Shown in pieces: positions 44,301 through 52,591 of a DNA stretch of 61,017 bases. The notes under the pieces were generated by a model. That model saw only the letters and a list, made by a program, of their open reading frames with translations, ran no database searches and was not told where the DNA came from. The DNA lies in assembly GCA_009697505.1 (NCBI GenBank), contig SHUD01000008.1, positions 1-61,017 on the forward strand, in the 5' to 3' direction. Position 1 is the first letter of the stretch; every line of letters starts with the position of its first letter. This DNA comes from Bryobacterales bacterium. Its GTDB lineage: Bacteria; Acidobacteriota; Terriglobia; Bryobacterales; Bryobacteraceae. Made by a program: the position numbers and the translations under genes.

Positions 44301-44653
44301 CCAATAGCATTCTGCTTGTCACCTTCGCCAATGACGAGCGGACCGTGGTTGCCACCGCTTGCGAGGCGATGCTGGCGGCCGGCTACGCCCGCATCCGGCC
44401 CGTGCTGATGACGGCGACGGCGATGGTACTCGGCATGCTCCCCATGGCGCTGGGTCTCGGCGAGGGCGGGGAACAGAACGCTCCCCTCGGCCGCGCCGTG
44501 ATCGGCGGATTGGTCTTCGCGACCGTGACCACGCTGTTCGTGGTGCCGATTATCTATACTTATTTAAGAACCAAGCCTCCGCTCGATCATGAGCGGCAAT
44601 TGGAAGCCGAGGAGTTGGCGGACACTTCCGAGTGGAATCCATTGCATGGTTAG
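41312..44653 (+). CDS. RND-family efflux permease (HAE type)
   Basis: A 1113-residue inner-membrane proton-driven pump with twelve spans in two similar halves. TM4 contains GILVDDATVAVENIHR with the proton-relay acidic pair, and conserved segments are RPYTFVVMAVLIVILG, LNLYAKQLG-type porter sequence and MGSIMCIGVATANSILLVTF. An insertion of about 60 residues rich in Ser, Gly, Ala and Asn (about 805-870) breaks the second porter domain and is unusual. AGGAAA lies 4 nt before the ATG. The adaptor gene follows 6 nt downstream, the reverse of the usual adaptor-first order. Confidence 0.92.
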   Translation: MWIVRLALSRPYTFVVMAVLIVILGGAAIVTMPVDIFPFIDIPVVSVVWTYQGLTPEEMEKRVITNFERSLTNGVNDIEHIESQAYNGIGVVRIYFHPNVQVDMAVAQVSALMQGQMRSMPPGIFPGIVSKYDAGSVPILQLGLVSKSLPEQQIFDYGNNFLRTQLGTVQGAGVSYPFGGKSRAVMVDLNLNELYAKQLGPIDISNALNLQNLILPAGTAKLAGMEYPIRLNSSPLRIEEFNNLPIKTVNGATVYMRDVAQVHDGFRVQDNIVRTNGSRGVLMTVTRTGKASTLAVVNAVQKALPRILAMVPPELTVKPLADQTMFVRASINGVQREAMIAAGLTALMILLFLGSWRSTLIVCLSIPLSILASLCMLALFGETINVMTLGGLALAVGILVDDATVAVENIHRNIAMGKSLVRSVIDGAAQIAVPTFVSTLAICIVFVPVLLLTGTAKYLFTPLAMAVVFAMLASYLLSRTLVPAMAYKMLRSEMALHQQGEDGEAAAAKGGFWKIHHLFNVLFEKLRFRYIGLLDWTLRHRAWVLAAFTIFTVASLGLVKLVGRDFFPSVDAGQMRLHARGPAGTRIELTELRFAAIDEAIREMIPPAELDSIIDNIGVPNSYASLAQGDIPTISSADGEILISLKREKHGPTRDYEVRLRKRLREKFPDMVFFFQPADITSQILNFGLPVPIDLQVVGRDPASGYKIAQELADKIACIPGAVDVHIHQVVDQRDIRLDVDRVKASQMGLTQRDVTSNLLISLTGNNSVAPSWWVNWNSGVNYAVGVQTPQYRIDSLDALLRTPVSVASNVVNTTAPGSLSPASALRTDSIGGAPAGSSQAYGNPGALPGSTQLLSNLVTVKRAYSPVIVNHYNVAPLFDVYANVARRDLGGVSTEVEQIMHEQEKHLPRGTTLALRGQVETMKESFFRLSLGMAFAVILVYLLMTVNFQSWLDPFIILMALPGAAAGILWILFVTGTTLSVPSLMGSIMCIGVATANSILLVTFANDERTVVATACEAMLAAGYARIRPVLMTATAMVLGMLPMALGLGEGGEQNAPLGRAVIGGLVFATVTTLFVVPIIYTYLRTKPPLDHERQLEAEELADTSEWNPLHG

Positions 44654-44659
44654 CTTCCG

Positions 44660-46051
44660 ATGCCTGTAAACGATCCTAAACCGCCCCGCTCCGGAGAACT
44701 CGGCGTAGCCGATACGAACGAAGAGAATCTCCGCCGGGAAATCGCGGACCTGAAGCGCCAACTGATCGAGCAGAAGGGACTGCTTCACGCCGGGCCGGAC
44801 GGCGCGGGCATCCCCAAGCCGTGGCATCCCTCGGGCGTGGTCATCGCGTCTTTGTTTGTGTTGCTGACAGCGCTGGTGGTCGTGGCGTTCTTCGCCGGCT
44901 ACATCCCGCTCCGGAAGCGGCAGGCCATCATCCAGAGCGAAGCACAACAGCAGGAACAGGCGCTGCCGGTGGTGCAGGTGATTGAGGTCGGCCGTTCCAA
45001 CCGCAATAGTGAATTGCAGTTGCCCGGGAATATTCAGGCGATCACCGAGGCGCCAATTCTCTCGCGCGCCGATGGGTACATCCGCACGCGTTTAGTGGAC
45101 ATCGGCGATCGCGTCCGCGCCGGACAGACCGTGGCGGAAATTGAGGCCCCCGAAATCGATCAACAGATCCGCCAGGCGCGGGCCGCGTTGCAACAGGCGC
45201 AAGCGGGCCTGGATCAGGCCATCGCGAATCACGAGCAGGGCCAGACCAACATGGAGCTGGCGCGTGTGACCGCGCAGCGCTGGGCCAGTCTGGCTGCCCA
45301 GGGAGTCGTCTCGCGCCAGGAAAACGATCAGTATCAGGCGCAGTTTCAATCGCAGTCGTCCAACGTGCAGGCGCTCGAAAAAGCTATCGCCGCCCAGCGC
45401 GGTAACATTGCGGCGGCGGAGGCCAACCTGGCGCGTCTCAATGAAGTGCAGAGTTACCGTACCGTCAAGGCGCCTTTTGACGGAGTCGTCACGCAGCGCA
45501 ACGTGGACGTGGGCGCTCTGGTGGTGGCCGGCAACACGCTCCTGTACCGCGTCGCGCAGACCGATACGCTGCGCACTTACCTGAACGTGCCGCAGGTGAG
45601 CGCGAGCTCGATAAAACTTGGCCAGGCCGCCAGTCTGAGCGTCGCCAACTTGCCCAGGCGCCGTTTCTCCGGGACCGTGGCCCGCATGGCCAACGCGCTC
45701 GATCCGGGCAGCCGCACGATGCTGGTCGAAATACAGGTACCGAATCCAGGCGCTGTGCTGATGCCGGGAATGTACGCGCAAATCGACCTCACCAGTTTCC
45801 GCTCCGATGCGCCGCTCCTGATTCCCAGTACTGCCCTGATTGCCCGCGCCGAGGGCCCGCAGGTGGCCGTGGTCCGGCCGGACCACACCGTGCATATTCA
45901 GAAGGTTGAAATTGGCCGTGACTACGGCGACCGTCTGGAAGTGTCCGGACTCCAGTACGGCGATCTGATCATCGCTAACCCCAGTGACACGGCCCGCGAA
46001 GGCGCCAAGGTCGATCCGGTGGCCTTGGATGAAGAAGCGCCCAAGAAATAG
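44660..46051 (+). CDS. RND periplasmic adaptor subunit
   Basis: A 463-residue membrane-fusion protein. A cytosolic N-terminus with a coiled-coil stretch (about 20-40) precedes a membrane anchor (about 57-78), then the lipoyl half-motifs GYIRTRLVDIGDRVRAGQTVAEIEAPEID, a long alpha-hairpin (about 165-255) and APFDGVVTQRNVDVGALV. It would link the permease to an outer-membrane channel, but no TolC-like gene lies nearby, so a channel encoded elsewhere is assumed. The long cytosolic N-terminus is unusual; most adaptors begin with a signal peptide. Confidence 0.9.
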   Translation: MPVNDPKPPRSGELGVADTNEENLRREIADLKRQLIEQKGLLHAGPDGAGIPKPWHPSGVVIASLFVLLTALVVVAFFAGYIPLRKRQAIIQSEAQQQEQALPVVQVIEVGRSNRNSELQLPGNIQAITEAPILSRADGYIRTRLVDIGDRVRAGQTVAEIEAPEIDQQIRQARAALQQAQAGLDQAIANHEQGQTNMELARVTAQRWASLAAQGVVSRQENDQYQAQFQSQSSNVQALEKAIAAQRGNIAAAEANLARLNEVQSYRTVKAPFDGVVTQRNVDVGALVVAGNTLLYRVAQTDTLRTYLNVPQVSASSIKLGQAASLSVANLPRRRFSGTVARMANALDPGSRTMLVEIQVPNPGAVLMPGMYAQIDLTSFRSDAPLLIPSTALIARAEGPQVAVVRPDHTVHIQKVEIGRDYGDRLEVSGLQYGDLIIANPSDTAREGAKVDPVALDEEAPKK

Positions 46052-46069
46052 GCGTTCCTATTCGTGGGC
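46039..46069. terminator. Palindrome containing both stop codons of convergent genes
   Basis: GCCCA (46039-46043) pairs with TGGGC (46065-46069), and AATAGG with CCTATT around a CGTT loop. The stem carries the TAG of the adaptor (46049-46051) and the TAG of the facing gene (46058-46060, minus strand). It could terminate in both directions, though no T-run follows. Confidence 0.45.
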
Positions 46070-47590
46070 GAATAATTCCGCCGTCTCGTCGTGATCGGTG
46101 AGTTTCCACATCGCCGATTCCCGTAAACGGTCCGCCAGCGCGGAGCCCGCCGGCGTCAATACGTGCGTGGTCTGATACTGATCGAGCGTGGCGGACCAGC
46201 CGCCGGCGCCATTCATCAGTCCGCTGACCGCTGCATACATCTTGGCTCCGTAGAAGTTGCGGTCATCGTAAAAGACCTTCTGCCGCGGATAGTTTTTGTA
46301 CAACAGATAGTCCGCCCACTGGTCGCTGGTGAACAGACGCGCGGTGGCCAGCTCGGGATGGCGCGCGGCCAATTCCACGGGAAACAGTTTGGGATCGAAA
46401 CCGGTGGGCCATAGCGCCGCCGGAGTCCACAAGAAAATTGCCGCGAGTCCGGCCACGGCCCACAACGAAGTGCGGGTAAACGCAGGCCGCTTTTCGAACG
46501 AGAGTTGATCCAGAACGCGGCCCGCGGAGCCGCGGGGCTGCCGGTCCACCCACGCCCGCCACCACTGGGTCAGTTCGGCTGCAACCATCGGCGCGGCCAA
46601 GACCACGAAGATCGTGCTGTGGCGGACCGAAGTGAGCGAGGCGTACGCCGTTCCCAGCAATAGCAGCGGCTCGACAAAGCGTTTTTTCTGAATCAGCAGG
46701 CCGCCTGCCGTCAGCCCCAGCAGCAGAAAGCCGAGGTAGAAAAGCTGCGGCTGTGTACGAAACGTCGGCGCCTGGAATTCCTGAATCATTTCGGTGGTTC
46801 CGCTCGAACGCAAGTACGACAGGATATCCATGTGCAGGCCGAAGCCAAACGGATTGAGCAGCGTCGCCAGCGCACACGCCAACGTGAGCCATGTATAGCG
46901 GACCGCGGCGCTGGGCGAGCCCTCCAGAAAGCTGCCCACAACAAGAACACCCAAGTATGCGAACAGGATCACGAAGCCCGGATGCAAATTCGCCCACACC
47001 GCCGTGATGACCGGAAGGATCCAGACCCAATCGGTCTTGTGCAGCCGGTCTTCGGTAAAGATCCATGCCGCGACGGCGAGAAACAGAAGAGTGAACAGAT
47101 GCGGCCGCGCGTGATAGTGCAGCAGGAGCGCGTTCGAGGCCAGCAAAGCAACAAGAACGGATAACAGTGTGTCCGCTCCAGCCGATAGCATGGTGCGCAA
47201 CAAGACCGTGATCAACACCGCGATCATCGCGCCGCACACGAACACCACGCCCTTCAGTCCGAACGCGTGATTCAGTCCAGCGAACAAAACGGCGGAGCCC
47301 CATTCGTAGGGAATCCACGGAGCATTCGGTTGCGTGAACGAAAACGGGTCGGTGACCGGAATCTTGCCGTGATCCAAGATCCAATCGCCGATGGCCAGGT
47401 GAATGGCCGTGTCGCCGTCCCACAGCAGGCGGCTCCAACCGGTTCCGGCGGTCATGAAGGACCAGCCGATGACCGCCAGCAGGAACAGGTCGCATAGCGA
47501 CGGCGTCAGCCAGCGCCGGATGCCCCCGGCGCGCTCCAGGCGGGCTTCCTGCAAACCAGTCTGCGGAAGCGGCGCGGTAGTCGAGCTCAA
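46058..47590 (-). CDS. Polytopic membrane protein, GT-C glycosyltransferase-like
   Basis: A 510-residue membrane protein with about ten hydrophobic segments and a soluble C-terminal domain. The first loop WDGDTAIHLAIGDWILDHGKIPVTDPFSFTQ, with GD and DTAIH acidic residues, resembles the catalytic loop of GT-C (dolichyl-phosphate-mannose transferase-like) enzymes. The start is TTG at 47590: GGGAGGAG lies 6-7 nt before it, and no good ATG exists for 45 codons. It faces the adaptor gene. I would call it a putative sugar transferase. Confidence 0.7.
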   Translation of the reverse strand: MSSTTAPLPQTGLQEARLERAGGIRRWLTPSLCDLFLLAVIGWSFMTAGTGWSRLLWDGDTAIHLAIGDWILDHGKIPVTDPFSFTQPNAPWIPYEWGSAVLFAGLNHAFGLKGVVFVCGAMIAVLITVLLRTMLSAGADTLLSVLVALLASNALLLHYHARPHLFTLLFLAVAAWIFTEDRLHKTDWVWILPVITAVWANLHPGFVILFAYLGVLVVGSFLEGSPSAAVRYTWLTLACALATLLNPFGFGLHMDILSYLRSSGTTEMIQEFQAPTFRTQPQLFYLGFLLLGLTAGGLLIQKKRFVEPLLLLGTAYASLTSVRHSTIFVVLAAPMVAAELTQWWRAWVDRQPRGSAGRVLDQLSFEKRPAFTRTSLWAVAGLAAIFLWTPAALWPTGFDPKLFPVELAARHPELATARLFTSDQWADYLLYKNYPRQKVFYDDRNFYGAKMYAAVSGLMNGAGGWSATLDQYQTTHVLTPAGSALADRLRESAMWKLTDHDETAELFAHE

Positions 47591-47701
47591 ACAGATCTCC
47601 TCCCGCGTTCATCGGCAAAGAATCCTGACTCCATTAGCCGTGTTAGCCGACCGGATTTGCAACGGGTTACGCTAGTCTCGTGTAATAGGATTGTGCTCCC
47701 G

Positions 47702-48004
47702 ATGAGATCCCTGGTTCCGTCGTTGCTTTTTCTGCTTGTGGCGTCCGGGTGTCAGCGGAATCCGCTGCCCCAACCGGTTAAGGAGTACCGGATGAGCGGC
47801 GAGATCGTGAGCATGGACGCCAAGAGCCAAACCGCCACCGTGAAACATGGCAAAATCGACGGATGGATGGAAGCCATGACCATGGAATACCCGGTCAAAG
47901 ACCAACAGGAATTCGCCAAGCTCAAAGTCGGCAAGAAGATTCAGGCGAAGATCCTGGTGCAGGGAATGGACTACTGGATCGCGGCGGCCAGCGAGGACAA
48001 GTAG
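47702..48004 (+). CDS. CusF-like copper-binding lipoprotein
   Basis: A 100-residue protein. The signal ends in a lipobox (LLVASGC), so it would be lipid-anchored in the envelope. The CusF fold signature is HGKIDGWMEAMTMEYPV, in which the His, Trp, and two Met residues match the Cu(I)-binding site of CusF/CopK-type proteins. The ATG at 47702 is chosen because the signal peptide begins there. It stands ahead of a peptidyl-prolyl isomerase gene. No copper pump lies in this window, so it may buffer copper for cytochrome oxidase assembly or detoxification. Confidence 0.82.
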   Translation: MRSLVPSLLFLLVASGCQRNPLPQPVKEYRMSGEIVSMDAKSQTATVKHGKIDGWMEAMTMEYPVKDQQEFAKLKVGKKIQAKILVQGMDYWIAAASEDK

Positions 48005-48011
48005 GTGGCAT

Positions 48012-49079
48012 ATGCGAGTCCTGATTACGCTCGCCTTGCTTCTATGCTCTGCGGTCGCGGGGCGGGCGCAGTCCGCAACGGAAGTGGAGGCCGTCGTCAC
48101 TACGGATCTGGGCACGTTCCGCTTCGAATTCGCGCCGGACAAGGCCCCCAAGCACGTGGAGCAGTTCATCGCCCGCGCGCGCCAGGGCTACTACAACGGC
48201 AGCGCGTTCCATCGCGCCGTCGCCAACGGGATCATTCAGGGCGGCGACCCATTGCTCAAGAACCCCGCCACTCCCAAGGCGCAATGGGGCAGCGGCGGCT
48301 TGAATCTGCTCGCGCCCGAATTCAGCGACATGAAGCACGAGCGCGGTGTGATTTCGAGCGTCGGCATTCCCGGCAGGGCCAACAGCGAAGGCGCGCAGTT
48401 TTTCGCGTGTGTCGCGCCGCAGCCGCAGCTCGACGGCAAGTTCTCGGCGTTTGGACGCGTTACCGAGGGCATCGAGGTCGTCGAAAAGATTTCCCAGACT
48501 CCCGTGGATGCGGCCGGTCTCATCGAAAAGCCCGTGCGCATTCTCAAGATCACCATCGAGAAGAAGCGCGAGCAGCCATTCCTCAATGCCACCGTGGACG
48601 AACTGCGCAAGACCGTGACGCTCAAGACCACGCTCGGCATTATCAAGATCAAGATGGAGCCCGCTTGGGCGCCCAACCACGCGCGGGCGTTCCTGATGCT
48701 GATCCAGACCGGTTGGTACAACGGCACTGTGTTTCACCGCATCGCGAAAGACTTTGTAGTGCAGGGAGGCATGCCTACGGGCCGCTCGACGGGCTCGAAT
48801 CATTTCGCCGACCGCTTCGTGCATCCGTTGCAGGCCGAGTTCCGCAAAGACGTGAAGCACGAGAAAGGTGTCGTGTCGATGGCGCATGGCGAAGACCCCA
48901 ACTCCGCGACGACTTCGTTTTTCCTGATGCTGGGGCCGTCAACGAGTCTGGATGGCCAGTTCTCGGCATTCGGCCGCATCGTGGAAGGCTTGGATGTCCT
49001 TGACGCGTTCGCGAAAGAAGAAGTGGACGGCGAGACACCCAAGCGCCGCCTGGAGATCGTCGAAGCGGCGATCGATTAG
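48012..49079 (+). CDS. Secreted peptidyl-prolyl isomerase with two cyclophilin domains
   Basis: A 355-residue exported protein with a signal peptide (about 1-19, GRAQ). Two cyclophilin domains lie in tandem. Domain 1 (about 25-185) has YYNGSAFHRAVANGIIQGGDP and LDGKFSAFGRV. Domain 2 (about 200-350) has WYNGTVFHRIAKDFVVQGG and LDGQFSAFGRIVEG. The FHR arginine is present in both, the active-site F/Q pattern is better kept in domain 2 (TTSFFLML). It should catalyse proline isomerisation during periplasmic folding. The tandem arrangement in one chain is uncommon. Confidence 0.9.
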   Translation: MRVLITLALLLCSAVAGRAQSATEVEAVVTTDLGTFRFEFAPDKAPKHVEQFIARARQGYYNGSAFHRAVANGIIQGGDPLLKNPATPKAQWGSGGLNLLAPEFSDMKHERGVISSVGIPGRANSEGAQFFACVAPQPQLDGKFSAFGRVTEGIEVVEKISQTPVDAAGLIEKPVRILKITIEKKREQPFLNATVDELRKTVTLKTTLGIIKIKMEPAWAPNHARAFLMLIQTGWYNGTVFHRIAKDFVVQGGMPTGRSTGSNHFADRFVHPLQAEFRKDVKHEKGVVSMAHGEDPNSATTSFFLMLGPSTSLDGQFSAFGRIVEGLDVLDAFAKEEVDGETPKRRLEIVEAAID

Positions 49080-49083
49080 ACGT

Positions 49084-50499
49084 ATGGTGAAACTGCTTCT
49101 CCGCGCGGTGTTGGCGTTTTCCGCTCTGCCCGCATCCGCGGCTGAACCGAGATGGCTGCGCGCGGCTTCGCCTGACTTCGAGATCTTTAGCAGCGCGAGT
49201 GAAAGCGACACGCGCCGGACCCTGCAACAGTTCGATCGCGCGAAGGGCTTCCTGGAACACGACATGCGTCGCGGCGTACGGCGGCAACCCGGGCCGGTGC
49301 GCGTGGTACTGTTCGGATCGAACAAGGAATACAACGAGTACCGCTTCAAAACATTTACCGTCGCCTACTCCGCCCACATCACCGGTCGCGATTACGTCGT
49401 GTTGGGCGGAGCCGCGGACGATGTCTTCTCTACCGCGGTTCACGAGTACATCCACCTGCTCATGCAGGATGCCGGCCCGCGTCTGCCGCCCTGGTTCAGC
49501 GAAGGCATTGCGGAACTCTATTCCACGCTGAAACCGGCCGGGGACAAGGCCGTTGTGGGCGCGCCTCCGCCCGCCCGCGTGCAGGCGCTGGGACGGGAGA
49601 AATGGGTTCCACTCTCCGAAATCTTAAGCGCGGATCATGACTCCCCTTACTACAACCAGACCGCCATGGCGGGCAGTCTCTACAACCAAGGCTGGGCTCT
49701 GGTTCATATGCTCGAATTCAACCCGCGGTATGGCCCCCGGTTCGCCCAATTCATGGAAATAGTGGAACAAGGGACTCCCTCGCGAAAGGCATTTGAAATT
49801 GTGTACGGCAAGCCGCTGGAGACGATAGAGAGAGACCTGAAGGCGTATCTCCGGCGCGGCTACTTCGCGACACGAATGGCTTTCGCTCAACCGCAGTCCG
49901 CTAATGCCGCGGCGGTTGAGCCGGCCTCCATGTTCGATGTGAATCTCGCTCTTCTGGATCTAGCGAGCCGTCTGGGTAAGACTGCCGAGACGCGTGCTGG
50001 ACTGGAAAGACTGATGCGGGAAAATCCACGGCGTCCGGAGCCGCACGTGACGCTGGGTTACCTGCTGGTCAGAAACAACCGGGAGGAGGAGGCGTTCCAC
50101 TCCTTCGAGACCGCCGTGAATTTGGGGAGCCGCGACGCGCAAATGCTCTGGGATTACGGCCGCCTGGCCGCGGCCACGGAGCCCGTACAGGCGATGCGTG
50201 TTCTGAAACTGCTTCTCGCCGATCAGCCCTCCCGCGCGGACGCGCGCCTGGAACTCGCCGAGATTCAGATGAGCCGGGGTGGGGCCACCGACGCGGTGGT
50301 CACACTCGAGCCCGTTCAGGAGGTTGCCCCCGGAGACGCGCACCGGCTGTATCAGATCCTCACGATTGCGCATTTGGAACTGGGCAACCGCAGGATCGCG
50401 CTGGGACATGCGCGGCGTTGGTTTAAAAGCGCGCAGGATCACAGCCAGCGCACGAATGCCAGCCGGATTCTCCATTCTTTGGAGGATGCCGGCAAATGA
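49084..50499 (+). CDS. Putative secreted gluzincin metallopeptidase with TPR tail
   Basis: A 471-residue exported protein with a signal peptide (about 1-18). The core holds VHEYIHLLM, an H-E-x-x-H zinc motif, with WFSEGIAELYS supplying the third ligand Glu 18-20 residues on, as in peptidase MA-like (DUF1570-type) proteins. The C-terminal third (about 300-470) is helical tetratricopeptide-like (TLGYLLVRNNREEEAFHSFETAVNLG). It begins 4 nt after the cyclophilin gene and is probably its operon partner. Substrate unknown. Confidence 0.84.
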   Translation: MVKLLLRAVLAFSALPASAAEPRWLRAASPDFEIFSSASESDTRRTLQQFDRAKGFLEHDMRRGVRRQPGPVRVVLFGSNKEYNEYRFKTFTVAYSAHITGRDYVVLGGAADDVFSTAVHEYIHLLMQDAGPRLPPWFSEGIAELYSTLKPAGDKAVVGAPPPARVQALGREKWVPLSEILSADHDSPYYNQTAMAGSLYNQGWALVHMLEFNPRYGPRFAQFMEIVEQGTPSRKAFEIVYGKPLETIERDLKAYLRRGYFATRMAFAQPQSANAAAVEPASMFDVNLALLDLASRLGKTAETRAGLERLMRENPRRPEPHVTLGYLLVRNNREEEAFHSFETAVNLGSRDAQMLWDYGRLAAATEPVQAMRVLKLLLADQPSRADARLELAEIQMSRGGATDAVVTLEPVQEVAPGDAHRLYQILTIAHLELGNRRIALGHARRWFKSAQDHSQRTNASRILHSLEDAGK

Positions 50500-50511
50500 A
50501 TGGGCTCAATT

Positions 50512-51045
50512 TTAGAGCGAATCGCCCAGCTTTTGCAGCAGTGTCTCGAAATCGGGATAAGCGTAGACGACTTGATCTCCCGTATCCGCGGTGGGGCCGT
50601 AGTTGCTATGGAGTTCGCGATTGAGCATGCGCAGCATGGCCATCTGTTGTCCGCGATGATGCGCCGTGTGAGCGACGCGCCGCACCATGATCCAGGCCCG
50701 GCTGCGCGGAGTGTCAAAGAAAGCGACCTCCTCTTCCCAGAACCCGTCGTCTTGGTTTTGCAGGGCGCTCAGACGCCGTCCGGAGTCTTCCCAATACCGT
50801 TCGATGAAACTCCTCCGGCTGTGCGCGTCAGGCAGAGGCGAAGCAATCACATCGATGCCGAAGAAAGTCTTGAACCAGTGGTCTTCGCTGATGCACTGGT
50901 GAATCATCTGCTCCAGAACGCTGCGGCCGCGCGTGTCGGTCGGGTGAGGGCGCGTGGAAAGATCCACGTCGCGGAAGGAACCCCACACGCTGACCACCTT
51001 TATCCGCTCGGTTTCATAGGTATCGAGGAGGAAGTGATAGCGCAT
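50512..51045 (-). CDS. DinB family protein
   Basis: A 177-residue four-helix-bundle protein of the DinB/YfiT family. The metal-site histidines appear in EQMIHQCISEDHWF and RRVAHTAHHRGQQMAML. Family members include metal-dependent thiol transferases and proteins of unknown function. It overlaps no neighbour and converges on the gluzincin gene with 12 bp between stops. The OFA transporter gene follows 9 nt upstream on the same strand, so co-transcription is possible. Confidence 0.87.
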   Translation of the reverse strand: MRYHFLLDTYETERIKVVSVWGSFRDVDLSTRPHPTDTRGRSVLEQMIHQCISEDHWFKTFFGIDVIASPLPDAHSRRSFIERYWEDSGRRLSALQNQDDGFWEEEVAFFDTPRSRAWIMVRRVAHTAHHRGQQMAMLRMLNRELHSNYGPTADTGDQVVYAYPDFETLLQKLGDSL

Positions 51046-51054
51046 GATACCGGA

Positions 51055-52347
51055 TCACGTCCGCTTCGCGTTTTTGAGCGGGCGCACCAGCATGGTCAGC
51101 ACGAAAGCCACGCCCAACAGAACCGCCAGCACTTGGAGTGGCTGGTCATAGATGTGCACTTTACTTTCGCCGGGCCGCAGGTGCGCCTTGGCCTGGTTGG
51201 ATAGCTCCGTGATGATCATCGGTCCGGTGACCGCGGCGGCGCTCCAGGCAGTGAGGATCGCGCCGTGAATCGCGCCGACGTTTTCGGTTCCGAACAAGTC
51301 CGCGAGGAATGCCGGAATCGTCGCAAAGCCGCCGCCATACATGGTGAAAATCACGAACAGCGCGGCTTGAAACCAAACCCACTCGTTCTGCAAGCGCGGG
51401 ATCAGCAGAAACAATCCCACCTGCGCCACGAAAAAGACCGCGTAGGTGTTGCGCCTCCCCAGGTAATCCGACAAGGAGGCCCAAAAAAAACGCCCGCCGG
51501 CGTTGAACAGGCTGATGACCGACACCACTGCCGCGGCTTCCACCGGAGTCCTACCGAACATGTCCTGCATCATCGGGGAGGCCTGCGCCAGAATCCCAAT
51601 CCCCGCGGTGATGTTGACGAACAGCATCCCCCACAGCAAATAGAACGGCGTGGTGCGAAGGGCTTGGTTCCGTGTCAGGCTGCGCTCGGAGGCGGTCTTC
51701 TCCGGCGGTGTCCAGCCTTCCGGTTTCCATCCCGGCGGCGGCCTACGGATCATCCGCGCGCCGGTTATCATGATGACGAAGTAAGACCCGCCCAGCGCCA
51801 GCAGCGTAACCGGCACGCCCAGCAGCTTCATGAAGTAGACGTTCAGATAGCCGGCCAGGAAGGCTCCGCCGCCGAAGCCCATGATAGCCATGCCGGTAGC
51901 CATGCCCCGGCGGTCGGGGAACCATTTCACCAGAGTGCTGACCGGAGCAATGTAGCCCAGGCCGCAGCCCATGCCGCCGATGACGCCCATGCCCAGGAAT
52001 ACCAGGACGGCCTGCTGCATTGCCAGTCCAATCCCGCCAATCACCAGGCCCGCGCCAAATAGGCCAGCGGCGGCGGTGGCGGCGGCGCGGGGTCCTTTGC
52101 GTTCCACCCAAGGTCCGCCCACGGCGGCGCTAAGGCCCAGAAATACGAGAGCCGTACTAAAGGTCGTATACGGCGGGCTAAACCAGGAAGGCTGGCCCGG
52201 CAGCAGCGCAAGGATGGGGCGGTTAAACGTGCTCCAGGCATAGACCGAGCCAATACAGATGTGCACCAGTACGGCGGCTACCGGGATCAGCCACCGGTTG
52301 AACGTCGTTTCTCCGCTGGATACGCCGGCCGCGGTAAACGTCGACAT
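51055..52347 (-). CDS. OFA-family major facilitator transporter
   Basis: A 430-residue inner-membrane protein with twelve spans. Features of the oxalate/formate antiporter family are ICIGSVYAWSTFNRP in TM1, WFPDRRGMATGMAIMGFGGGAFLAG in the loop 4-5 region and ATIPAFLADLFGTENVGAIHG in TM10-11. Substrate could be a monocarboxylate or dicarboxylate. Its ATG follows directly on the TAA of a 38-residue membrane protein gene (TAAATG), so the two are coupled. Confidence 0.9.
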   Translation of the reverse strand: MSTFTAAGVSSGETTFNRWLIPVAAVLVHICIGSVYAWSTFNRPILALLPGQPSWFSPPYTTFSTALVFLGLSAAVGGPWVERKGPRAAATAAAGLFGAGLVIGGIGLAMQQAVLVFLGMGVIGGMGCGLGYIAPVSTLVKWFPDRRGMATGMAIMGFGGGAFLAGYLNVYFMKLLGVPVTLLALGGSYFVIMITGARMIRRPPPGWKPEGWTPPEKTASERSLTRNQALRTTPFYLLWGMLFVNITAGIGILAQASPMMQDMFGRTPVEAAAVVSVISLFNAGGRFFWASLSDYLGRRNTYAVFFVAQVGLFLLIPRLQNEWVWFQAALFVIFTMYGGGFATIPAFLADLFGTENVGAIHGAILTAWSAAAVTGPMIITELSNQAKAHLRPGESKVHIYDQPLQVLAVLLGVAFVLTMLVRPLKNAKRT

Positions 52348-52464
52348 TTACTTCTTCTTGTTCTCCTTATCCAGAAGCCGCGCCCAGCGCGAGGGCGGAA
52401 ACGCGAACACCGCAATTAAGGCGATAACGAACAAAAAGACGAAGATAAGGAATGCTAAGGCCAT
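52348..52464 (-). CDS. 38-residue membrane protein coupled to the OFA transporter
   Basis: A small gene on the minus strand: ATG at 52464, TAA at 52350-52348, immediately before the transporter ATG. The product is MALAFLIFVFLFVIALIAV followed by a positively charged tail ending KENKKK, giving one transmembrane helix with the C-terminus in the cytoplasm. GAGGT lies 8 nt before its ATG. Small single-span proteins of this kind are known as small subunits of MFS transporters of the OFA family, and this matches their position and size. Confidence 0.8.
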   Translation of the reverse strand: MALAFLIFVFLFVIALIAVFAFPPSRWARLLDKENKKK

Positions 52465-52591
52465 GGCGTTACCTCAGTCCAGTCTACCCGCAACCCGGCG
52501 CGTTTGTCAGGCATCCAATAGATAGCCGCTTAAGTTTTAGTGGGAGACGGCCGATAATGCAGGCAGGATAGGGCTGGGAGACCGGATCGGT

